Part shown: piece by piece, positions 58,257 to 64,000 of the stretch
Layout of the letters: the number at the start of each line of letters is the position of its first letter
Position numbering within the stretch: position 1 is the first letter of the stretch
Assembly: GCA_025965195.1 (NCBI GenBank)
Contig: JAOPXK010000129.1
Coordinates: forward strand, 1-64,000
DNA: 64,000 nt
Direction of reading: 5' to 3'
Source: Marmoricola sp.
GTDB lineage: Bacteria > Actinomycetota > Actinomycetes > Propionibacteriales > Nocardioidaceae
Translations under genes and position numbers: made by a program
Notes under the pieces: model-generated
Seen by the model: the letters and a program-made list of their open reading frames with translations, nothing else
The model's database searches: none
Told to the model about the DNA's origin: nothing

Positions 58257-59986
58257 GCCGCCTCCTCCGCGCTCAGCTGCGACTCGACGATCTCCTGGTA
58301 GGTCTCGCAACCCGCAAGCAGCTCCTCATGGGTGCCGCGGCCGACCACCTCGCCGTCCTCGACGACCAGGATCTGGTCGGCATCGCGGATCGTGGTGACC
58401 CGCTGGGCGACGATCAGCACGGTCGCGTCGCGCGTGACCGGACCGAGCGCGGCACGGAGCCGGGCATCGGTCGCGAGGTCGAGAGCCGAGAACGAGTCGT
58501 CGAAGAGATAGATCTCGGGCTTCCTGATCAGTGCCCGGGCGATCGCGAGGCGCTGTCGCTGGCCACCGCTGACGTTGGTGCCGCCCTGGGCGATCTTCGA
58601 CTCGAGGCCGTCGGGCATCGCCTCGACGAACTCCCTTGCCTGGGCGATCTCGAGAGCCGTCCACATCTCGTCCTCGGTGGCATCCGGCTTGCCGTAGCGG
58701 AGGTTGCTCGCAACGGTGCCGGAGAAGAGGAACGCCTTCTGTGGCACCAGTCCGATGGTGTTCCAGAGCAGGTCCGGGTCGAGCCGGCGTACGTCCACAC
58801 CGTCGACCAGGACGCGTCCGCCGGTGACGTCGAAGAGCCGCGGGATCAGGTTGACCATCGTGGACTTGCCTGCACCCGTGGATCCGATGATCGCCACCGT
58901 CTGACCGAGCTGGGCAGTGAAGGAGACATCGCGGACGACGGGGACATCGGCGCCCGGGTAGGTCAGCTCGACGTGCTCGAAGGCCAGGGTTCCGCGCTCG
59001 GTGACCACCGTGACGGGCTCGGCAGGAGGTACGACGGAGGAGTCGGTGTCGAGCACCTCGATGATCCGGTCCGCACACACGGCCGACCTCGGGATCATCA
59101 TCATCATGAAGGTCGCCATCATCACCGACATCAGGATCTGCACCAGGTAGGCGAGGAACGCGGTCAGCTGACCGACCTCCATCTGACCGCTCTCGACCCG
59201 GTGGCCGCCGAACCACAGCACCGCGACGGACGACGCATTCATGATCATCATCACCGTCGGGAACATCGTCGCCTGCCAGCGTCCGGCGCGGATCGCCACA
59301 GCGGTGAGGTCCTCGTTGGCTCCCGCGAAGCGCTTGGTCTCATGGGGCTCGCGCACGAAGGCCCGGACCACCCGGACACCGGTGATCTGCTCGCGCAGCA
59401 ACCGGTTCACCTCATCGATGCGCACCTGCATGACCCGGAAGCTCGGCACCATCCGCGACACGATGAAGCCCACCGAGAGCAGCAGGGCCGGGATCGAGAC
59501 CCCGAGCAGCCAGGACAGGCCGAAGTTCGTGCGCATGGCCATGATCACGCCGCCGACCATCATGATCGGGGCGGCCACCATCAGCGTGCACGACATCAGC
59601 ACGAGCATCTGGACCTGTTGCACGTCGTTGGTCTGGCGGGTGATCAGCGAGGGTGCGCCGAAGTGCTGGACCTCGCGCGACGAGAACGCGCCGACGCGGC
59701 GGAAGATCGAGGCGCGAACGTCGCGGCCGAAGCCCATCGCCGTCCGGGAGGAGTACCAGACAGCCGCCACCGAGCAGCCGATCTGCAGCAGTGCGACCGC
59801 GAGCATCATCCCGCCCACCCGGACGATGTAGCCGGTGTCCCCGACCGCGACTCCCTTGTCGATGATGTCCGCGTTGAGGCTCGGCAGGTAGAGCGCGGCG
59901 ACCGTGCCGACGAACTGGAGCAGCACGATGGTCGTCAGCCAGTTCCTGTACGGCTTCAGATATTCGCGCGTGAGACGGATCAACAT
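58253..59986 (-). CDS. Heterodimeric ABC exporter subunit with degenerate ATPase site
   Basis: 577 residues. Six-helix domain 'WLTTIVLLQFVGTVAALYLP', 'LAVALLQIGCSVAAVWYSSR', 'LLGVSIPALLLSVGFIVSRM', and ATPase: Walker A 'GSTGAGKSTMVNL', signature 'NVSGGQRQRLAIARAL', Walker B 'IYLFDDSFSALD'. The catalytic Glu after Walker B is Asp, and the switch His position reads 'LIVAQRVTTIRDADQ' (Gln for His), so this subunit contributes a non-hydrolytic site, as in asymmetric exporters such as TmrAB or BmrCD. Start ATG overlaps the tetR stop. Confidence 0.93.
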   Translation of the reverse strand: MLIRLTREYLKPYRNWLTTIVLLQFVGTVAALYLPSLNADIIDKGVAVGDTGYIVRVGGMMLAVALLQIGCSVAAVWYSSRTAMGFGRDVRASIFRRVGAFSSREVQHFGAPSLITRQTNDVQQVQMLVLMSCTLMVAAPIMMVGGVIMAMRTNFGLSWLLGVSIPALLLSVGFIVSRMVPSFRVMQVRIDEVNRLLREQITGVRVVRAFVREPHETKRFAGANEDLTAVAIRAGRWQATMFPTVMMIMNASSVAVLWFGGHRVESGQMEVGQLTAFLAYLVQILMSVMMATFMMMMIPRSAVCADRIIEVLDTDSSVVPPAEPVTVVTERGTLAFEHVELTYPGADVPVVRDVSFTAQLGQTVAIIGSTGAGKSTMVNLIPRLFDVTGGRVLVDGVDVRRLDPDLLWNTIGLVPQKAFLFSGTVASNLRYGKPDATEDEMWTALEIAQAREFVEAMPDGLESKIAQGGTNVSGGQRQRLAIARALIRKPEIYLFDDSFSALDLATDARLRAALGPVTRDATVLIVAQRVTTIRDADQILVVEDGEVVGRGTHEELLAGCETYQEIVESQLSAEEAA

Positions 59987-60615
59987 CAGCGCGCCCCCTT
60001 CTTCTTGGCTGGAATGTCCTTGAGCAGTACGCCGTCGAGCACGATGCCGACGATCTGTTCGGGCGTGAGCGTTCGGCCGTCCGCAATCTCCGGGTGACTG
60101 GCCGAGAACGTCAGCAGCCGGAGCACATGCACGAGCTCCGAAGCCGAGATCCGCAGCTCGTCAGCACCGTCCCCGACGAACTCGACCATGCGTTTCGTGA
60201 TCTGCTCGCGCCAGTCGTCCATCTCCTCGCCGCGTTCGAGGCGATGGCGTGGTGGTCCGACCATGCCGACCGCGCGCATCAGCACGAACGTGTCGGTGAA
60301 CCGCTTCTGCAGCAGGGTGACCAGCGCGACCATCCGCTCCCGGAACGGGGCGGTCGGGTCGAGCCCCTCCGCCTGGTCGATGAAGGTCTCGGGCTGGAAC
60401 GCCTTGACGAGCGCCTCTTCGATGAGCTCGTCCTTGGAGTCGAAGACCCGGAAGATCGTGCCCTCGGCAACGCCTGCTGCCTCGGCAATCTGCCTGGTGC
60501 TCACGGCTCGACCGTGCACGCGCAGCAGCGGCAAGGTGGCCAGCACGAGCGCCTCGCGGCGTTCGTCGGCAGGCATCGACGGCGCCCGGCCTCGCTTGAC
60601 TTGGTTGGCAGTCAC
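59986..60615 (-). CDS. TetR-family repressor of the ABC exporter operon
   Basis: 209 residues from GTG at 60615 (VTANQVKRGRAP). The track start lies inside the palindrome and is less likely. HTH region 'VLATLPLLRVHGRAVSTRQI' and 'AEAAGVAEGTIFRVFDSKDE' is clear; the C-terminal ligand domain is variable. Overlap with the first ABC gene (ATGA) and the palindrome 15 bases upstream indicate autoregulation and control of the exporter. Confidence 0.88.
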   Translation of the reverse strand: MTANQVKRGRAPSMPADERREALVLATLPLLRVHGRAVSTRQIAEAAGVAEGTIFRVFDSKDELIEEALVKAFQPETFIDQAEGLDPTAPFRERMVALVTLLQKRFTDTFVLMRAVGMVGPPRHRLERGEEMDDWREQITKRMVEFVGDGADELRISASELVHVLRLLTFSASHPEIADGRTLTPEQIVGIVLDGVLLKDIPAKKKGAR

Positions 60616-60629
60616 AACCAACAGGCTAC

Positions 60630-60649
60630 GTGAGTGAGCACTCACTCAC
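60630..60649. promoter_or_regulatory. TetR operator palindrome
   Basis: GTGAGTGAGCACTCACTCAC: perfect 8-base arms GTGAGTGA/TCACTCAC around GCAC, directly upstream of the tetR start. This form is common for TetR regulators of actinobacterial ABC exporters. Confidence 0.82.
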
Positions 60650-60734
60650 AAATGGTTTTCCGCCCGTCCAGGTCGGGTGCCGGCTGTGCGGGTGATCCGA
60701 CGTGCCGGCTGGGTCCGATCACACGCATTGACGG

Positions 60735-61517
60735 TCAGCTGATCGTGACCAGCAGCGCACGCAGCCTCTCCTCGGTGAGCTCGAGCACCTCGAGTGAGAC
60801 ATCCGCCCCGCCCACCTTGCCGCCGGCGTAGTCGAACGGATTGTCCAGGTCGCGGATCAGCGTGAGCATGTAGACCAGCAGGTAGGTGATGGTCCCGATC
60901 AGGCTCAGCGTCGGCGCTACGGAGCCGAGGTCGGTCATCAGCAGGATGATGACCAGGACGACGGCCGTTGCCTCCGCGATCGTGTACGCCGCCCGGACGT
61001 ACGACGTACGCCGGATCGTGTCCATCCGCAGCACGACCTTCCGCATGGCCGCCTGCTCGGACTTGAGCCGGGTGGTGAAGCCCGGCTGGATCTTGGGCCC
61101 GAACACGATGAAGTAGTCGTTCAGCGAGCGGAGGTCGGCCATCACGCGTGAGAACTCGTGGTTGTGAAGCAGCCACTGCCGGATCGCGTGGCTGATCTCG
61201 ACCAGCTTGGCCAGGCACTGCTGCGCTTCGGGCAGCCCCGGATCCGTGGCGGTGATCAGGCATTCGTCGGCGATCGTCTCCAGGGATGCCGAGATCTCCC
61301 CCGGCAGGTGCTCGGCCTCCTTGTAGTCCGACGAGGTGCCGGCGAGCAGGAAGCCGATGATGAACACCTCGGCCGTGATCGTCGCGGGGAGCAGGGTGCT
61401 GAGCTCGAGCGGGTGGACGCCGGCCCATTCGAGGAGGCCCTTGACCACTACGACCACGATCGCCCACGGCGCCGCGTTGATCAGCAGACGGGGATCGCCC
61501 CGGAACAGCTTCATCAT
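60735..61517 (-). CDS. Integral membrane protein, DUF4239/bestrophin-like
   Basis: 260 residues, function unknown. Two hydrophobic segments near the N-terminus ('NAAPWAIVVVVVKGLLEW' and 'PATITAEVFIIGFLLAGTSS'), a soluble middle with 'IRQWLLHNHEFSRVMADLRS' and 'RMDTIRRTSYVRAAYTIAEA', and two at the C-terminus ('TAVVLVIILLMTDLG', 'SLIGTITYLLVYMLTLIRDL'), followed by 'DNPFDY'. The RDLDNPF ending resembles bestrophin-like DUF4239 proteins, but the match is by eye. Stands alone between tetR and pdxH. Confidence 0.6.
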   Translation of the reverse strand: MMKLFRGDPRLLINAAPWAIVVVVVKGLLEWAGVHPLELSTLLPATITAEVFIIGFLLAGTSSDYKEAEHLPGEISASLETIADECLITATDPGLPEAQQCLAKLVEISHAIRQWLLHNHEFSRVMADLRSLNDYFIVFGPKIQPGFTTRLKSEQAAMRKVVLRMDTIRRTSYVRAAYTIAEATAVVLVIILLMTDLGSVAPTLSLIGTITYLLVYMLTLIRDLDNPFDYAGGKVGGADVSLEVLELTEERLRALLVTIS

Positions 61518-61579
61518 CCCCGCAGCGTAGGGCTCGGAGCGGTGTCCGCGAGGGCCGATTCAGATCATCTGCCGGGCGC

Positions 61580-62221
61580 TCAGGGCGCCAGCCGCTCCAT
61601 CGCCCAGCCGCTGCCGGTGAGCCGGTAGACGAGCCGGTCGTGCATCCGGCCGCGCCTGCCCTGCCAGAACTCCACGACCCGCGGAGCAACGACGTACCCA
61701 CCCCAGTGCGGCGGGCACGGCACGTCCGTCCCGGCGAAGCGCGCCTCCACGTCGGCGTACGACGCGTCGAGAGCTGCTCGGGACGACACCACGCTCGACT
61801 GCCGGGAGGCCCACGCACCGAGCTGCGACTCACGTGGCCGGGTGGCGAAGTAGGCCTCCGCATCGGACCGTGGTGCGACGGAGGCGGTCCCCTCGACGCG
61901 GACCTGTCGTTGCAACTCGAACCACGGAAACGTCAATGCACACAAGGGATTCACCGCGAGATCGCTGCCCTTGCGAGACTCCTGGTTCGTGTAGAAGACG
62001 AAGCCGGCGGCGGACAGGCCCTTGAGCAGGACCGCCCTCGCAGCGGGCTGACCGGTCGTCGACGCCGTCGCCAGCACCATCGCATTCGGCTCGTGAACGC
62101 CGCCTCCCTCTGCCTCCGCGAACCAGGCCGCGAACAGGGTGAGCGGATCGGCCGGGGCATCCGCCTCGGCCAGTCCTCCGAGCTCGTACTCCTGTCTCAG
62201 GGCAGCCAAGTCGGGATCCAT
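61580..62221 (-). CDS. pdxH: Pyridoxamine 5'-phosphate oxidase
   Basis: 213 residues from ATG at 62221 (MDPDLAALRQEYELGGL). FMN enzyme that oxidises PNP/PMP to PLP. 'ADPLTLFAAWFAEAEGGGVH', 'AMVLATASTTGQPAARAVLL' with 'KGLSAAGFVFYTNQESRKGS', 'PWFELQRQVRVEGTASVAP', and C-terminal 'RVVEFWQGRRGRMHDRLVYR' (substrate-binding Arg-His motif) are diagnostic. It would supply PLP for the many PLP enzymes of the cell. Divergent from the citrate synthase gene with 119 bases between starts. Confidence 0.94.
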   Translation of the reverse strand: MDPDLAALRQEYELGGLAEADAPADPLTLFAAWFAEAEGGGVHEPNAMVLATASTTGQPAARAVLLKGLSAAGFVFYTNQESRKGSDLAVNPLCALTFPWFELQRQVRVEGTASVAPRSDAEAYFATRPRESQLGAWASRQSSVVSSRAALDASYADVEARFAGTDVPCPPHWGGYVVAPRVVEFWQGRRGRMHDRLVYRLTGSGWAMERLAP

Positions 62222-62340
62222 GTCGCGAAGATAACCCGTGCTGGCAGAATGCGTCCTTGGCGTCTGTCCTGAGCCACCCCACAGGATTTGTTTTCTGGGC
62301 CCGACAATCTTCCGGGCCTGCCGACGAAGGAGTCGAACCG

Positions 62341-63447
62341 ATGACCGAGGTACACCACGGCCTTGAAGGCGTGATCGCATTTGAGTCCGAGATCGCCGAG
62401 CCGGACAAGGAAGGCTCAGCCCTTCGCTATCGCGGTGTCGACATCGAGGAGATCGTCGGACGGATCCCGTTCGAGAAGGTCTGGGGACTGCTGATCGACG
62501 GTGACTACGAGCCCGGGCTGCCCCCGGCCGAGCCGTACAACATTCCCGTCCACACCGGCGACATCCGGGTCGACGTGCAGGCGGCAGTCGCGATGCTCGC
62601 ACCCGCCTTCGGCTTCGGCCAGACCTACGACATCAGCGACGAGCAGGCCCGCGAGGACCTCAGCCGGGTTGCGGTGATGGTGTTGTCGTACGCCGCCCAG
62701 GCCGCACGCGGCCTCGACAAGGCCGTCGTCTCGCAGCGCGAGGTCGACAAGGGCGAAACCCTCGCCGACCGCTTCATGATCCGCTGGAAGGGCGAGCCGG
62801 ACCCCGAGCACGTCAAGGCGATCGACGCCTACTGGAGCTCCGCAGCCGAGCACGGCATGAACGCCTCCACCTTCACCGCGCGGGTGATCACCTCGACCGG
62901 CGCCGATGTGGCCGCCGCGTTCTCCGGAGCCATCGGCGCGATGAGCGGCCCGCTCCACGGCGGCGCCCCGGCTCGGGTGCTGGGCATGATCGAGGATGTC
63001 GAGAAGAGCGGTGACCCGACGGCCTACGTGAAGGGGCTGCTCGACTCGGGCGAACGACTGATGGGCTTCGGCCACCGGGTCTACCGCGCGGAGGACCCAC
63101 GCGCCCGCGTCCTGCGGCGTACGGCGAAGGAGCTGAACGCCCCCCGCTACGAGGTGGCCGAGGCGCTCGAGAAGGCCGCTCTCGCGGAGCTCAAGGAGCG
63201 TCGGCCCGACCGCGTGCTCGAGACCAACGTGGAGTTCTGGGCAGCGATCGTGCTCGACTTCGCCGAGGTCCCGCCGCACATGTTCACCTCGATGTTCACC
63301 TGCGCACGCACCGCCGGCTGGTCGGCCCACATCCTGGAGCAGAAGCGCACCGGCCGGTTGATCCGCCCGTCCGCGATCTACACCGGGCCGGCGTCACGTC
63401 CGGCCTCCGACATCAAGGGCTGGAACGAGGCGTGGGCGACCAGCTAG
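62341..63447 (+). CDS. Citrate synthase (type CitA/citrate synthase 2)
   Basis: 368 residues from ATG at 62341, 8 bases after GAAGGAG; the track's 28 extra residues are upstream sequence. Condenses oxaloacetate and acetyl-CoA. 'ALRYRGVDIEEIVGRIPFEK', catalytic His in 'AAEHGMNASTFTARVITSTG' and 'MSGPLHGGAPARVLGMIEDV', then 'LMGFGHRVYRAEDPRARVLR' (His, Arg) and Asp in the C-terminal 'FWAAIVLDFAEVP'. Length fits the short Gram-positive type; methylcitrate synthase is a possible alternative but no prp genes are nearby. Confidence 0.93.
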   Translation: MTEVHHGLEGVIAFESEIAEPDKEGSALRYRGVDIEEIVGRIPFEKVWGLLIDGDYEPGLPPAEPYNIPVHTGDIRVDVQAAVAMLAPAFGFGQTYDISDEQAREDLSRVAVMVLSYAAQAARGLDKAVVSQREVDKGETLADRFMIRWKGEPDPEHVKAIDAYWSSAAEHGMNASTFTARVITSTGADVAAAFSGAIGAMSGPLHGGAPARVLGMIEDVEKSGDPTAYVKGLLDSGERLMGFGHRVYRAEDPRARVLRRTAKELNAPRYEVAEALEKAALAELKERRPDRVLETNVEFWAAIVLDFAEVPPHMFTSMFTCARTAGWSAHILEQKRTGRLIRPSAIYTGPASRPASDIKGWNEAWATS

Positions 63448-63494
63448 CGGCCCACCGGTCGTAGGGGTGCCGGCCGGTCAGCTGTTTCGGAGGA

Positions 63495-64000
63495 TCAGTC
63501 GGCTCGGCGTTCCGACCTGATCTTCCAGATCACCAGCAAGAGCACGACGAGGACGACTGCCGCGATGCCGGAGGACCGGCCGACCTTCTGCTCGATCGCG
63601 TGGTACGACGAGCCCGCGATGTGACCGACCACGACCCAGAGGGTTCCCCAGACGACACCGCCGATCGCATTCCACTTGAGGAACGTGCGATACGGCAGGT
63701 GGGCCGACCCGGCGAGTGCGGGCATCATCGCCCGGAAGAACGCGGTGAAGCGGCCCAGGAAGACTGCGATCCCGCCACGTCGCCGCAGGAAGTCATGGGC
63801 TCCGTCGATCCGCGCCCGGTGCCTGCTGAGCAGACCGCTGTGCAGCACTTTCGGGCCGAAGAAGTGCTTGCCGACCTCGTAGCCGACCGAGTCACCGAGG
63901 ATCGCCGCGCTCACCACGATCACGATCGCCAGGCCGAGATCCACGTGCTCCAGGCTGGACGCGACCCCGGCGACGATCGCGGCCGTCTCACCGGGGATCG
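63495..64000 (-). CDS. DedA-family membrane protein, 5' end beyond the window
   Basis: The frame extends past the track's start: upstream codons read 'IPGETAAIVAGVASSLEHVD', the DedA signature (F/Y-I-P-G-E-T), so the gene continues off the right edge. Visible part: 'LGLAIVIVVSAAILGDSVGY' with 'EVGKHFFG', then 'RRGGIAVFLGRFTAFFRAMM' and 'PALAGSAHLPYRTFLKWNAI' with 'GGVVWGTLWVVVGHIAG', and a C-terminal helix with 'VVLVVLLLVIWKIRSERR'. DedA proteins are undecaprenyl-phosphate or phospholipid flippase-like membrane proteins. At least 168 codons visible. Confidence 0.9.
   Translation of the reverse strand, partial: IPGETAAIVAGVASSLEHVDLGLAIVIVVSAAILGDSVGYEVGKHFFGPKVLHSGLLSRHRARIDGAHDFLRRRGGIAVFLGRFTAFFRAMMPALAGSAHLPYRTFLKWNAIGGVVWGTLWVVVGHIAGSSYHAIEQKVGRSSGIAAVVLVVLLLVIWKIRSERRAD

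Noticed and set aside
58217-60097. 626-residue plus-strand ORF
   Set aside because: Antisense to the second ABC exporter gene; His/Arg/Asp-rich shadow.

Overview
The window is a high-GC actinobacterial chromosome segment. The gene order, the IdeR-type iron box, the SepX/GlpR-like protein, the DUF2277 protein and the many GTG starts fit a Nocardioides-like member of the Propionibacteriales. Genus is inferred from gene style only; there is no rRNA here.

Layout. 1-2.3 kb: a glyoxylate/glycerate module on the minus strand (edge-truncated amidohydrolase, glycerate kinase, tartronate semialdehyde reductase). 2.5-3.4 kb: a decayed fusion of a LuxR-type response regulator and an FtsX-type ABC permease. 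3.5-13.7 kb: a conserved core block (tRNA-Ala, SepX/GlpR, RimJ-like acetyltransferase, moaB-moaC-moeA, UDP-glucose pyrophosphorylase, divergent 5-formyl-THF cyclo-ligase, penicillin acylase, zinc-ribbon FmdB/Ruc-like protein, SAF protein, MscL). As I recall it, this matches the M. tuberculosis Rv0985c-Rv0996 neighbourhood. 14-22 kb: an epimerase, a Tat-exported amine oxidase, an LCP cell-wall ligase and a gamma-glutamyl-polyamine type operon (GS-like, aldehyde dehydrogenase, SDR, PuuD-like). 22.3-25 kb: tRNA-Arg, an OhrR-like regulator divergent from a rhodanese, and an ECF sigma factor with a membrane partner.

25.1-45.0 kb is an accessory island with visibly lower GC and less biased codons. 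It holds a complete Dpp/Opp-type peptide importer, two N-acyl-D-amino-acid deacylases, an M20 amidase/peptidase, two PLP enzymes (threonine-synthase-like and D-serine-dehydratase-like), RidA, an Asp/Glu racemase, an atypical SDR, a GntR regulator, a coupled pair of amidohydrolases (one without metal ligands) and an enolase-superfamily enzyme. I read it as a catabolic system for imported N-acylated or peptidic D-amino-acid compounds. RidA would clear reactive imines made by the PLP enzymes. The substrate is not known from sequence.

45-64 kb returns to core-like sequence: an iron box and efeUOB, a saccharopine-dehydrogenase-like reductase, a secreted beta-propeller protein, DUF2277, a sirtuin, IdeR, a hotdog-like protein, MarR, an MFS exporter, a TetR-controlled heterodimeric ABC exporter, a membrane protein, PdxH-type oxidase, citrate synthase and a DedA protein cut by the right edge. 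No CRISPR array, prophage, intact insertion sequence or rRNA was seen.
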